Shown here: positions 25,836 through 36,488 of the stretch, one piece after another
Layout of the letters: each line of letters begins with the position of its first letter
How positions within the stretch are numbered: the stretch's first letter is position 1
DNA from: Kocuria rosea subsp. polaris
GTDB taxonomy: Bacteria; Actinomycetota; Actinomycetes; Actinomycetales; Micrococcaceae
Direction of reading: 5' to 3'
Length of the DNA stretch: 64,000 bases
Assembly (NCBI GenBank): GCA_023896275.1
Contig: MLDA01000006.1
Span: 102,656-166,655, forward strand
The notes under the pieces: model-generated
Seen by the model: the letters and a program-made list of their open reading frames with translations, nothing else
Databases searched by the model: none
Told to the model about the DNA's origin: nothing
Translations under genes and position numbers: made by a program

Positions 25836-25876
25836 GCCCCGCCCGGCCACCCTTCGCGGGTCGGTCGGGCCGGGGC
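25836..25876 (-). terminator. Hairpin downstream of the 25888 small gene
   Basis: GCCCCGCCCGGCC on one side pairs with GGTCGGGCCGGGGC on the other (one bulge and one mismatch) across a 14-nt loop, just after the small minus-strand gene. It is GC-rich with no long T run, so terminator function is plausible rather than certain. Confidence 0.5.
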
Positions 25877-25887
25877 GGCGCGGACGC

Positions 25888-26061
25888 CTAGTCCTCGCGA
25901 ATCTCGTCGAATCCGGTCTTGGCGGCCGCTTCCTTGCGGTGCTCCTCGTCCTCGGCGTGATGCTTGAGTTCGTCGAGGTGCTCCTGTTCCAGAGCTTCGG
26001 AGCCGAAGTCCTTCTCGGCGAACCGGTGGTCACCCACTTGCTTCTCGGTCTGTGTGGTCAT
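25888..26061 (-). CDS. Small charged hypothetical protein
   Basis: A 57-aa hydrophilic protein (MTTQTEKQVGDHRFAEKDFG, then EQEHLDELKHHAEDEEHRKE) with no recognised domain. It is predicted helical and rich in His, Glu and Lys. ATG 26061 is supported by GGAAGGAGAAGTC upstream; a longer frame opens at 26082. It resembles other small stress-associated charged proteins of Micrococcaceae. Confidence 0.65.
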   Translation of the reverse strand: MTTQTEKQVGDHRFAEKDFGSEALEQEHLDELKHHAEDEEHRKEAAAKTGFDEIRED

Positions 26062-26197
26062 GACTTCTCCTTCCGGATACAACCCCAGAAGCGATCCCTC
26101 GAGGCCCCGCCCCTGCTGGTACTTCGGATCGTAGACCTGCCCACGGGCGGGCTCAAGACCTATACCGCATCAATTCGGGAGCGGTTCGGATGCCAGA

Positions 26198-26926
26198 ATG
26201 TTTCTCATGAGCATCACCCACACCCCCGCGACCATTCCCGTCTCCGCCGACACCCCCAAGGGCCGCGTCGAGACCGAGGTGAGCGGCATCTGGGGCGAGC
26301 CCGCCAGCGGCGGTTCGCGCGGCGTCGTCGTGCTGGCCCACGGCGCCGGGGCCGGCATGGGGCACCCGTTCCTGGCCGGGTTCGCGGACGAGCTCGCGGG
26401 GCTCGGGTACGCCGTGCTGCGCTTCAATTTCCCCTACATGGAGGCCGGGAAGAAGTTCCCGGACCGCCCGCCACTGGCGGTCGGCACGTGGCGCTGCGCG
26501 CTCGCGTACGCGGCGGAGGCGCAGGGCACGACGACGTCGGCCGTGGTGGCGGCCGGCAAGTCCTTCGGGGCGCGCATGGCCTCGGTCGCGGTGGCCGAGG
26601 GCATGGAGGCGGCCGCGCTCGTGCACCTGGGCTACCCGCTGCACCCGCCGGGCAAGCCGGAGAAGCTGCGTGATGAGCACCTGTACGGCATCACCATCCC
26701 GCAGCTGTTCGTCGAGGGCACACGGGACACGTTTGCGCGCACCGACCTGATGACGCAGGTGGCCGCGACGCTCGAGGGGTCACAGCCGGGCCGGGCCGCG
26801 GTGTCGTGGGTCGAGGGCGGTGACCACTCGTTCAACGTCGCCGGGCGCAAGCGGGAGCCGGAGGCGGTCGGGGCCTCGCTCGCTCCGCTCGTCGCGGAGT
26901 TCCTGGCCAAGGTCGACGGGCCGTAA
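26198..26926 (+). CDS. Alpha/beta hydrolase (KANL3/Tex30-like)
   Basis: A 242-aa hydrolase. It shows VVVLAHGAGAGMGHPFLAGFADEL (HG oxyanion loop), nucleophile Ser in AAGKSFGARMAS, Asp in FVEGTRDTFA and His in VEGGDHSFNV. This matches the KANL3/Tex30 dienelactone-hydrolase-like group. The substrate is unknown. The start could be ATG 26198 or ATG 26207; neither has a clear Shine-Dalgarno. Confidence 0.88.
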   Translation: MFLMSITHTPATIPVSADTPKGRVETEVSGIWGEPASGGSRGVVVLAHGAGAGMGHPFLAGFADELAGLGYAVLRFNFPYMEAGKKFPDRPPLAVGTWRCALAYAAEAQGTTTSAVVAAGKSFGARMASVAVAEGMEAAALVHLGYPLHPPGKPEKLRDEHLYGITIPQLFVEGTRDTFARTDLMTQVAATLEGSQPGRAAVSWVEGGDHSFNVAGRKREPEAVGASLAPLVAEFLAKVDGP

Positions 26927-26967
26927 GCGTCCTGCCGGCGCTCCTGGCCGGACGATCCCCGCAGGGT

Positions 26968-27663
26968 TCAGCCGACGACGTCGGCCAGCAGCCGTCCCAG
27001 CTCCGCCGGGCGGGTCAGTTGGGGCCAGTGGCCCGTGGGCAGTTCTTTGATGCTGAGGTCTTTGATCTGGGCGAGCTCGCTCGTGAACGGCGCCCCGGCT
27101 TCCATCCAGGATCGGATCTGGGCCGCGGAGAATTCACACGCGATGACGGTCGCCGGAATGTCGAAGCGGGCGTCGTTGCGCACCGATTGCGGTTCGGTGG
27201 CGACGAGCGCCGGCTCCGGGACGGCCATGCGCCGAAACTCCTGACGGAGTTCGTCGCTCAGGTCCGTGAGGTCGGCGTCGTCGAACACCTCCCAGCCCGG
27301 CAGCGGAATGGAGCAGCCGACGGCGGGGAGTTCGTCGTTGACGACTGCCCCGTCGGGCAGCGGGACGGCGTCGACGTAGATCAGGTGCGCGACGCGGTCC
27401 GGGCGCCGGTCGGCCGCGCCCTGGATGATCGCCGCGCCGCCCGAGTGTCCGACGAGGACGGCCGGCGCGTCGATCGAATCGAGGACGTCGACGACGGCGT
27501 TGATATGGTCCCGCAGCCCGATCCCGTGCCGACTGGCGATCGGGGATTCCTTCCCGGGCAGGGTCATCGCGAGTGTGCGGTGGCCGGCGGCTTGCAGATC
27601 GCTCGTGACCGGGTTCCAGGAAGCGCCGTCGAGCCAGAATCCGGGGATCAAAATGACATCCAT
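26968..27663 (-). CDS. Alpha/beta fold hydrolase
   Basis: A 231-aa hydrolase of the esterase/haloperoxidase-like group. DVILIPGFWLDGASW carries the oxyanion turn, LVGHSGGAAII the nucleophile Ser, and the C-terminal LPTGHWPQLTRPAELGRLL the catalytic His. No signal peptide. The substrate is unknown. It is convergent with the preceding hydrolase. Confidence 0.9.
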   Translation of the reverse strand: MDVILIPGFWLDGASWNPVTSDLQAAGHRTLAMTLPGKESPIASRHGIGLRDHINAVVDVLDSIDAPAVLVGHSGGAAIIQGAADRRPDRVAHLIYVDAVPLPDGAVVNDELPAVGCSIPLPGWEVFDDADLTDLSDELRQEFRRMAVPEPALVATEPQSVRNDARFDIPATVIACEFSAAQIRSWMEAGAPFTSELAQIKDLSIKELPTGHWPQLTRPAELGRLLADVVG

Positions 27664-27724
27664 ACGCAGACGCTACCCCGTCCAGGTGAACTGGAACAGT
27701 GACGGACTCCCCGAAGGGCCTTCC

Positions 27725-28933
27725 CTACGCCCCGACGGGGGTGACGCGCGGGATCGGACGGGTCGGCCCTTCCTGGGCGCGGCGCGACGGCGGCTGGCCC
27801 TGGCCGACGAACGACGCGATCCCGACGCCGGCGAAGGTGACCGCGGCCGCGACGCCGAGGGCCACCTGGCCGCCGTAGGCGTCGATGAGGACACCAGCGA
27901 CGGAGCTGCCGGCGGCGATTCCGACGAGCTGCGCCGTCGTGCTCCAGCCGAAGGCCTCGGCGACGTCGGGCGCTGAGACCGCGTTGGAGGTCATATGGGT
28001 GATCGCGGCGATGACCGGGGCAATGCCCGCGCCGGCGATGACGCCGGCGGCCAGGACCCACCAGAAGCCGGTCTGCAGGGAGGCGAGGGCCAGGCCGATG
28101 CCGACGAGGCCGAGGCGCCGCGCGAGCGACCAACGGGTGAGCCGGCGCTGGCCGACGAGGAACCCGGCCGCGAGCGACGAGGCACACAGGGCAGCGAGGA
28201 TCATGCCGGCCTGCACGCCGCCGTGGCCGAAGTTCGCGACGACGGCGGCCTCCATCATCGCGGTGGCGACTGAGATGACGAACCCGACGGCGAGGACCAT
28301 GAGCAGCGCGTGCGAGCGCAGGACGGAGCCGAGGCGGCCGGTGGGCTCGCCGGAGACAGCGTGCACGACCTGGGGCGCCGTCAGGAACCAGAGCCCGCCG
28401 GCAACGAGCAGCGCGGCGGCGGCGAGGATGCCGAGGGCGCTGTGGATCGTGAGCGAAAGGAACGTGACGATGACCGGGCCGAAGATCCAGATGATCTCCT
28501 GAACGGAGGCGTCGAACGCGAAGAGCGCGGTGCGCTGCTTGGGCGCGACGAGCGAGGGGTAGAGCGATCGGGCGGCCGGCTGGATGGGCGGCGTGGAGGC
28601 GCCGGCGATGAACGCGATGAGCGTGTAGAGCGGGACGGACAGACCCGGGATCGCGAGCGAGACCGTGGCGAGCGCGGCGACCGTCATCGTGACGCCGATG
28701 ACCCGGAACATACCGAAGCGGCCGAAGATGCGGCTCGTCAGCGGGCCGGCGATAGCCTGGCCGATCGCGAGCGCAGCGAGGACGACGCCGGCAGCGGCGT
28801 AGGAGTCGTGCTGGCGCTGCACATGGATGAGCGCAGCAAGGGAGAGCATGCCCGCGGGGAATCTCGCAATGAGCTGCGAGACCACGATGCGGAACACACC
28901 CCGGGTACGGAAGAGATCGCGGTAGTTCGTCAC
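27725..28933 (-). CDS. MFS transporter
   Basis: A 402-aa, 12-helix major facilitator with GTG start at 28933 (MTNYRDLFRTRGVFRIVVSQL). GPLTSRIFGRFGMFRVIGVTMTVAAL is the loop 2-3 signature. The protein resembles uncharacterised actinobacterial efflux-type MFS proteins; the substrate is unknown. It lies 61 bp before the hydrolase on the same strand, so the two may be co-transcribed. Confidence 0.88.
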   Translation of the reverse strand: MTNYRDLFRTRGVFRIVVSQLIARFPAGMLSLAALIHVQRQHDSYAAAGVVLAALAIGQAIAGPLTSRIFGRFGMFRVIGVTMTVAALATVSLAIPGLSVPLYTLIAFIAGASTPPIQPAARSLYPSLVAPKQRTALFAFDASVQEIIWIFGPVIVTFLSLTIHSALGILAAAALLVAGGLWFLTAPQVVHAVSGEPTGRLGSVLRSHALLMVLAVGFVISVATAMMEAAVVANFGHGGVQAGMILAALCASSLAAGFLVGQRRLTRWSLARRLGLVGIGLALASLQTGFWWVLAAGVIAGAGIAPVIAAITHMTSNAVSAPDVAEAFGWSTTAQLVGIAAGSSVAGVLIDAYGGQVALGVAAAVTFAGVGIASFVGQGQPPSRRAQEGPTRPIPRVTPVGA

Positions 28934-29005
28934 CAAACCACGATATCCGATCGTGCAACATACTGCATCATGAAGTGCATCACCATGAGGGGCGTCACAA
29001 AGAAG

Positions 29006-29046
29006 CCACCGGCCCCGCCAGACGGAGAGCCTGACGGGGCCGGTGG
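29006..29046 (-). terminator. Terminator downstream of the catalase gene
   Basis: A perfect 12-bp stem (CCACCGGCCCCG 29006-29017 with CGGGGCCGGTGG 29035-29046), 53 bp beyond the catalase stop. On the minus strand it is followed by CTTCTTTGTG. Confidence 0.75.
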
Positions 29047-29098
29047 GCCGACGTGATGAGCGATCCCTCCGCAACCGCAGCCGCGGAAGGAGCCTTCT

Positions 29099-31258
<2,160 letters not shown>

Positions 31259-31319
31259 ACTGTTCCTCCTAGTCGGATCTGTTCTCGACTATCGGGCCGC
31301 GCCGCCCCGGCTGCCTTCC

Positions 31320-31353
31320 GGGACCCGTCGCGTCTCGCCAGGCGGCGGGTCCC
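31320..31353 (-). terminator. Hairpin between the ABM-domain gene and katE
   Basis: GGGACCCG (31320-31327) pairs with CGGGTCCC (31346-31353) over an 18-nt loop, between two minus-strand genes. It is probably a terminator of the upstream ABM-domain gene. Confidence 0.45.
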
Positions 31354-31458
31354 GCCGGAGCGACCGGCGGGTGGTGCCGCCATCCTACTTTCGCTCAATT
31401 CGGATGCAAGAGGTTGGAACCGACGCACACGCGATTCCCAGCAACGGGTGGACGCCGA

Positions 31459-31761
31459 CTACTCCCGCAGCGGCGAGCCGAGCACCTCGAACCGCATGCC
31501 TTCCATCCGCCCGGAGAGGATCGGCCGGGCGTCGGCGATAGCAGCCTGCACGCTCCCGAGCTGCAGCGACGCGGCATGGGCCTCGGCGCTCTCCCACAGC
31601 TCCGTCGCAAATACGGCCTCCGGGTCGTCGTCGTTCACGCCCACGTCGTAGAGGAGGCATCCGACCGCGGCCAGGTCCCCGTTGGGCCGGGTCAGGATCT
31701 CGACGAGCGCGTCTCGGTTTCCGGGGGTGGCCTCGATCAGGCCGACGTTCGCATAGGTCAT
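31459..31761 (-). CDS. Antibiotic biosynthesis monooxygenase (ABM) domain protein
   Basis: A 100-aa ferredoxin-like dimeric alpha-beta protein. YANVGLIEATPGNRDALVEILTRP, then CLLYDVGVNDDDPEAVFATELWESAEAHAASLQ follow the ABM consensus ('W.s.eah..h'). Substrates vary from quinones to aldehydes and none can be read here. It is divergent from the XRE-cupin regulator. Confidence 0.85.
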   Translation of the reverse strand: MTYANVGLIEATPGNRDALVEILTRPNGDLAAVGCLLYDVGVNDDDPEAVFATELWESAEAHAASLQLGSVQAAIADARPILSGRMEGMRFEVLGSPLRE

Positions 31762-31859
31762 GTCCTCAACGTAGCGGCGCCGACCCACATCTGGAAGACC
31801 CTCGGCGCCCGCCCCGGATAGACTGAATCCCGCCCTTGCCCACGACCGACGAGGAACAC

Positions 31860-32441
31860 GTGACCGAGAACCTGGACATTGCCGCCCTGATCGGCCAGCG
31901 CGTGCGTTCGCTGCGCAACAAGCGCGCATGGACGCTCGATGACCTCGCGAATCGTTCGGGCGTGAGCCGCCGCACATTGGTCACGATCGAGCAGGGGCAG
32001 GCCAACCCGTCGATCGCCGTGCTCTCCTCCATCGGCGACGCCCTGGGCGTCTCCTTCGTCGCGCTCGTCGAGACCGAGCCGCGCGACCAGGTCCGCGTGG
32101 TGCGTTCGGGTGAGGGCCCGCGCATCTGGGCGGGGAACGACGGCGGCACGGCCCACCTCGCCGGCTCCCTGCCGGGCGCCAACGTGGCCGAGCTCTGGGA
32201 GTTCCGCATGGCTCCGGGCGAGGGTTACCTGGGCCAGCCGCACCCGACGGGAACGCGGGAGCTCGTGCATGTGTCCTCGGGTGAGCTGACGCTGAGCGTG
32301 CTCGATCAGGAGTACGTGCTGACCGAGGGCGACGCCGCGACCCACCCCGCAGACGTGCCGCACGGCTATCGCAACAACGGTGCCGGAGAAGTGGTCTTCT
32401 CCAACCTGGTCCAGTACCCGAACGCCCAGGGCGAGAACTAG
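31860..32441 (+). CDS. XRE family regulator with C-terminal cupin
   Basis: A 193-aa regulator. The HTH_3 domain is at residues 8-65 (IGQRVRSLRNKRAWTLDDLANRSGVSRRTLVTIEQGQANPSIAVLSSIGDALGVS). The C-terminal cupin (about 105-180) has HPTGTRELVHVSSGELTLSVLDQEYVLTEGDAATHPADVPHGYRN. GTG 31860 is preceded by GAGGA. Such proteins regulate small-molecule metabolism; the ligand is unknown. Confidence 0.93.
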   Translation: MTENLDIAALIGQRVRSLRNKRAWTLDDLANRSGVSRRTLVTIEQGQANPSIAVLSSIGDALGVSFVALVETEPRDQVRVVRSGEGPRIWAGNDGGTAHLAGSLPGANVAELWEFRMAPGEGYLGQPHPTGTRELVHVSSGELTLSVLDQEYVLTEGDAATHPADVPHGYRNNGAGEVVFSNLVQYPNAQGEN

Positions 32442-32455
32442 CCCGACGCCGCCGC

Positions 32456-33289
32456 TTACCTCGCGGCCATCGCTGCTTCCATCTTCTTGGCGACCATGAG
32501 GACGGCACGCGCCGGCAGGATGCGGGCCAGCCGGTCGATCATGACGGCGTCCTTGCCGATCAGTACGCGGGGCTTGCCGGTCTCGAGCGCCCGCACGATC
32601 TCGGCGGCCGCGTCAATCGGGTCCGTCAGCGTCGGCTGCTTGGGCTTCTCGCCTTTCTTGCCTGCGGTCACCGGCTCCTGCACGCGGCGGTGCACCTCGA
32701 CGCCGGAGTTGCCGGCGATGTCGGTGGCGATCGCCCCGGGGAAGACCGTCGATACCTGGAGCTTCGTCTCCCGGTGTTCGGCCCGCAGCCCCTCCGTGAA
32801 GAGTTTGACGGCAGCCTTTGACGCCCCGTAAGCGCTCTGCCCAGGGAAGGGCAGGAGCGCGCCCATGCTGGAGACGTTGACGATCCCCGCATACGGGCGC
32901 GATTCCAGCTCGGGCAGGAGTGCCTTCGTGGTGTTGACGGTGCCCCAGAAGTTCACGTTCATGACCCGCTCGATGACCTCAGTACCCAGCTCGGACAACG
33001 GCTTGAACTCGTGGATGATGCCGGCGATGTTCAGCAGTCCGTCGATCTTGCCGTGCGCTTCTTTGACGGCGGCCAGCAAGGCGTTCACGGCTTCGCGATC
33101 GATGATGTCGACGGCATGGGTGCTGAGCAGCTCCCCCGCGTTGGCCAGCCGGGCCGTCTCGGCCAGGGCCTCGGCGTTGAGGTCGACGGCGGCGACGCGC
33201 GCGTTCCGTGCAAGCAGCTGCAGGACGACCTCACGGCCGATTCCGTTGCCCGCGCCGGTGACGACGAAGACGTTCTGAATGATTTCCAT
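32456..33289 (-). CDS. SDR family oxidoreductase
   Basis: A 277-aa short-chain dehydrogenase. Cofactor motif VVTGAGNGIGREVV (Gly-x3-Gly-x-Gly), NIAGI, and catalytic Ser in VNVSSMGALLPFPGQSAYGASKAAVKLF with Tyr-x3-Lys. The extended C-terminus (KPRVLIGKDAVMIDRLARILP) is typical of ketoacyl-reductase-like membrane-proximal SDRs. Substrate unknown. It is convergent with the XRE-cupin gene (14-bp gap). Confidence 0.92.
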   Translation of the reverse strand: MEIIQNVFVVTGAGNGIGREVVLQLLARNARVAAVDLNAEALAETARLANAGELLSTHAVDIIDREAVNALLAAVKEAHGKIDGLLNIAGIIHEFKPLSELGTEVIERVMNVNFWGTVNTTKALLPELESRPYAGIVNVSSMGALLPFPGQSAYGASKAAVKLFTEGLRAEHRETKLQVSTVFPGAIATDIAGNSGVEVHRRVQEPVTAGKKGEKPKQPTLTDPIDAAAEIVRALETGKPRVLIGKDAVMIDRLARILPARAVLMVAKKMEAAMAAR

Positions 33290-33399
33290 GGCGTGTATCT
33301 CGTCTCCCGTAGAGGTCAGGTCCGCGCCGCGGCGCTCATCTCCACACTAACCGGCGCCCCCGCTCCCCCGCCCGTGTTCGTCGGATCTATCATGGGGAC

Positions 33400-33681
33400 A
33401 TGTCGTATCCGCAGCAGCCGCCCGTCGTGATCCGGACCGAGCCCCGGGGCGCGAGCATCACCTCGCTGGTCCTCGGGCTGTGCTCCGTGGCGCTTGGGTT
33501 CACGTTCGTCGTGCCGCTGGTCGGCGTCATCATGGGCATCATCGGCCTGATGAAGGAGCCGGCCAGCAAGTCGGTGGCCACGTGGGGCATCATCCTCAAC
33601 GCGGTCATGATGTTGGGCTGGCTCTTGCTGATCCTGTTCCTTGTCCCGCTGCTCGCGGTGGCCGTCTTTGGCCTTTCATAG
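33400..33681 (+). CDS. DUF4190-like small membrane protein
   Basis: A 93-aa protein: a Pro-rich N-terminus (MSYPQQPPVVIRTEPRGASI), then two hydrophobic hairpins (SLVLGLCSVALGFTFVVPLVGVIMGIIGLM and WGIILNAVMMLGWLLLILFLVPLLAVAVFGL). This is the usual DUF4190 layout. A damaged relative lies at 36125-36405, and the low-GC DUF262-HEPN cassette sits between the two. Confidence 0.8.
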   Translation: MSYPQQPPVVIRTEPRGASITSLVLGLCSVALGFTFVVPLVGVIMGIIGLMKEPASKSVATWGIILNAVMMLGWLLLILFLVPLLAVAVFGLS

Positions 33682-34209
33682 CTTCGCGTACACCGAGCAG
33701 CATACACTCGGACACTCTGCTGACGATCATGACATCAACTCATCGAATTGGAAGCTCGACAAAGCCAAGATTCGCGACAATTTGTCACCCTTAAACACAA
33801 GCCAAGGTCACATAGATGCTGTCCACGTAATAGAAATAGCTCCAACTCGCCCTGTTCGGGATGAGCGCCCATTTCTATTGCGGCAGAATGTGGTAGCATG
33901 AAACATAATATGTGACCATAAAGCACTACGCAAGACGCAAGGCAATTGGGTTTAATCAAATCTAGATTGTACACAAATGACCACCGAGTGACCGTTAATC
34001 TCAAAATAGTACGCCGCCAACTTGAGTGCCCCTGGCGCCACTCAGTACAGCGACAAGCTGGCGCCTACAAGTGAATCAGAAATGACTCCGGGTGGAACTG
34101 GGTGATACTAGAGATACATAGCCCCATCCCCTCGGGAATGGCCCACTACTTTCAGCGAATCCAAGAGTAGCCCAAATAAGTAGCGCACGAGAAAACCGGA
34201 GTACCACCT
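33682..34209. other. AT-rich non-coding lead-in to the defence island
   Basis: 528 bp with conspicuously more A and T than the flanking chromosome. Short frames exist on both strands (for example an 89-codon frame 33735-34004 minus) but none has a ribosome site or recognisable protein character. No tRNA, integrase or clear att repeat was seen. The promoter of the DUF262 gene should lie in its last 100 bp. Confidence 0.6.
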
Positions 34210-35382
34210 ATGAGTCAATCAGAATTCGTCGAAAATGAGCAGGACCAGGTTCATGACGAACTTGTCGAAGATGAGAGCGAAAATGACGACCTGGACCTGT
34301 TTGAAACTACACCGTCAAGCCTCCCATATTTTGGGGCTGATTTTGACGTCGCCGGCCTTGTTCGCCGCCTGAATGAAGGCGACATTGTCATACCTCGCTT
34401 CGACCCAGACGAGTCGACCGGATTGACTGTACAGGGCTTCCAGCGCCAACGCGTTTGGACGACGCCGCGGATGGAAAAGTTTGTCGAGTCACTCCTTCTC
34501 GGATGGCCGATTCCGAGCATCTTTCTGGTAGTCGAGCCAGACGGAAGATACTTGGTTCTTGACGGCCAACAACGCCTCACAACCCTCCAGAACTTCTATG
34601 CTGGGTCTCAGCCTGACGGCCGCCCTTTCATACTCAAGGATGTGGTAAAACACCTCCAAGGGGCCTCCTATGAAACTCTCTCGCAAGAAAGCAAGAGGCG
34701 CCTGAACAACACCTTTATACAGGCGGTAGTTATTGAGCCCGCCGGCGATGATGGGCGTGACGCAGTATACCGACTATTTGGGCGACTCAATAGTGGTGGA
34801 GTATCACTTACCGCCCAAGAAATAAGAGTGGCACTTTATAGGGGCCCACTAGTCGACCTTGTCCGAGAACTCAACCACGACCCTTCTTGGCGATCCTTGT
34901 TTGGCTCAGTTCACAAGAAACTCAAGGATCATGAACTCATTCTGCGCGCTCTTGCGATGTCCACCGTACTTTCCGAAATGGGCGGGCTATGGGAGGATTC
35001 CGAGCAGAAACTTCGTGCATATAAGCCACCCATGGCCCAATTCCTAAATAGCTATCTGGAGGACAACGATCACATCTCAGAAAAGGATCGTGATCAAATC
35101 AAGGCAGCCTTCAGCAAAGCCTGCCTACTCCTCGTCGAAGCCAACGGGAGTGACGGTTTAAAGTTCTCTGGCCGACTCAATGCAGCCCATATCGACGCGA
35201 TCTTGGGAACGCTCATATTTGCACTCATGAACGGAATAGAAATAGACGCCACCCAAGTACGGAATGCAACGGCGCAACTTCGCGCCGACCCAAACTATTT
35301 TGAATCAATATCGAAAAGCACTTCTCATCGCGATAGTGTGTTCGGGCGGCTCCGTGAGGCCTATCGCACGCTCATTGGATGA
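34210..35382 (+). CDS. DUF262 (GmrSD/ParB-like) domain protein
   Basis: A 390-aa protein. After an acidic 30-residue head, the DUF262 core spans about residues 45-215: GDIVIPRF, GFQRQRVWTTPRMEKFVESLLLGWPIPSIFLV, and the hallmark DGQQRLTTL (118-126), part of the ParB/sulfiredoxin-like nucleotide-binding fold used by GmrS and other phage-defence proteins. FGRLNSGGVSLTAQEIR (about 190-206) is the second typical motif. The C-terminal 180 residues are helical, without the GmrD HNH nuclease (DUF1524). The gene is low in GC and overlaps the downstream HEPN gene by 8 nt, pointing to a two-component system. Confidence 0.88.
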   Translation: MSQSEFVENEQDQVHDELVEDESENDDLDLFETTPSSLPYFGADFDVAGLVRRLNEGDIVIPRFDPDESTGLTVQGFQRQRVWTTPRMEKFVESLLLGWPIPSIFLVVEPDGRYLVLDGQQRLTTLQNFYAGSQPDGRPFILKDVVKHLQGASYETLSQESKRRLNNTFIQAVVIEPAGDDGRDAVYRLFGRLNSGGVSLTAQEIRVALYRGPLVDLVRELNHDPSWRSLFGSVHKKLKDHELILRALAMSTVLSEMGGLWEDSEQKLRAYKPPMAQFLNSYLEDNDHISEKDRDQIKAAFSKACLLLVEANGSDGLKFSGRLNAAHIDAILGTLIFALMNGIEIDATQVRNATAQLRADPNYFESISKSTSHRDSVFGRLREAYRTLIG

Positions 35383-35944
35383 TAACTTGACATCGACGAC
35401 AAATAGTATCGCACACAGAGAAGCCTACGCACTATGGTCGGGTCTTGAAGCAGAGTTCGAGCGCTACCGAACTGCCATCTCTTTCATTCCCACTGAGAAC
35501 ATTCAGCTCCAGGTCGACTTGCGACGCTACCTCTGCCTTCGATGTGCTGGCTTCCTGGAAAAACTAGTCTTTGACTGCGTTATCAAGTATCTAGAAAAGA
35601 CTTCCGGCGGCCCAGCTCTCGAGTTTGCTAAATCATTCTTCACACGTTCGCCAAACTTGAACTCAAAATCTCTGATAGCACTCATGGGTCGTTTCGGTGC
35701 AGATCATGAATCCCGTTTCTGCGAATTTCTCACGATGCCACGGCGCGACAGCCTGGATAATCTAGCGTCGGTCAGAAATATCATTGCTCACGGTGAAGTG
35801 GTGGGCGGCCAGAAACTCGCACCCGAGCAGTATCAGATTCTGTGCAAGGCTATTTATGAGTGGTTCACTTCCGAACTCCTTGTACCCGCTGGCTCGAGCA
35901 CGAAAACACAATCCGTCGTATCGGCGGACGCAGTCCATGAATAG
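35375..35944 (+). CDS. HEPN domain protein (RiboL-PSP/MAE_28990-like putative RNase)
   Basis: A 189-aa, mostly helical protein. The HEPN catalytic signature R-x4-H is present as RNIIAHG at residues 134-140 (Arg134, His139), after HREAYALWSGLEAEFERYRTAI and LRCAGFLEKLVFDCVIKYLE, as in the RiboL-PSP-HEPN group. The start is inferred as TTG 35375, inside the DUF262 stop region; TTG 35387 is also possible. By family knowledge the product would be an RNA-cleaving effector, with the DUF262 protein as sensor or switch. Confidence 0.8.
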   Translation: MDDNLTSTTNSIAHREAYALWSGLEAEFERYRTAISFIPTENIQLQVDLRRYLCLRCAGFLEKLVFDCVIKYLEKTSGGPALEFAKSFFTRSPNLNSKSLIALMGRFGADHESRFCEFLTMPRRDSLDNLASVRNIIAHGEVVGGQKLAPEQYQILCKAIYEWFTSELLVPAGSSTKTQSVVSADAVHE

Positions 35945-36124
35945 CCCCAACTACGAGGTATTTCGCAAGCAAGGGCGGATCCACGACGTGATGTAGAGTT
36001 TCATAATATGACAGACGCTTCGCCAATGTGCATGTCCCGAGCGTGGGTTTCACTCACAACCCCGCCAATATGAGTTAGGGTGTCGCGAACTGGCCCGTCG
36101 AGACTCAACGTGTGGTAGCAAGAC

Positions 36125-36405
36125 ATGCCGGATCCGCAGCAGACGCCCGTCGTAATCCAGCGCGCCCACCCCGGGGCGCGAGCATCATCTCACTGGGTTT
36201 CGAGCTGTGCTCATTGGCGTTCGGGACCACATTCTACGTGCCCTTCGTCGGCCTCGTCATGGCTATCTCCGGGCCTATGGAAGAGGTGCCGGACGGCAAG
36301 CATATGGCTACATTGGGGATCATCCTCCACGCAGTCGCGATCCTGGGACGGCTCTCCCCGATCCTGTTCCGGCTCCCTGCCGTGGCGGTCTTCGGTCTGA
36401 ACTGA
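36125..36405 (+). pseudogene. Frameshifted relative of the DUF4190-like gene
   Basis: The DNA aligns with 33400-33681 along its whole length (compare ATGCCGGATCCGCAGCAGAC with ATGTCGTATCCGCAGCAGCC). The intact copy has 20 nt between ATCC and GGGG at codons 11-17; this one has 22, a net +2 shift that throws the original ATG out of frame. The rest is readable in another frame: GASIISLGFELCSLAFGTTF, then HMATLGIILHAVAILGRLSP, ending AVAVFGLN. Several hydrophobic residues are replaced by polar ones, consistent with decay. It marks the downstream boundary of the DUF262-HEPN cassette. Confidence 0.75.
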
Positions 36406-36488
36406 AATATTGACTCGAACCCGAGGTGCAACTGGAGATACACTCGCCTGCATCGGCTTCGCCAACTTCAGAGAAGGGATTCATTCTC

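Noticed and set aside
28964..28982. TGCATCA direct repeat upstream of the MFS gene at 28933
   Set aside because: Two 7-bp copies 12 bp apart are suggestive of a regulator site, but too short and isolated to distinguish from chance.
33735..34004. An 89-codon minus-strand frame left of the DUF262 gene
   Set aside because: No ribosome site, Cys/Leu-rich random-looking sequence and no similarity to known small proteins.
34741..34746. GCCGGC avoidance as evidence for an active NaeI-like enzyme
   Set aside because: GCCGGC occurs both in the island and in the flanking chromosome, so there is no visible avoidance to support the idea.
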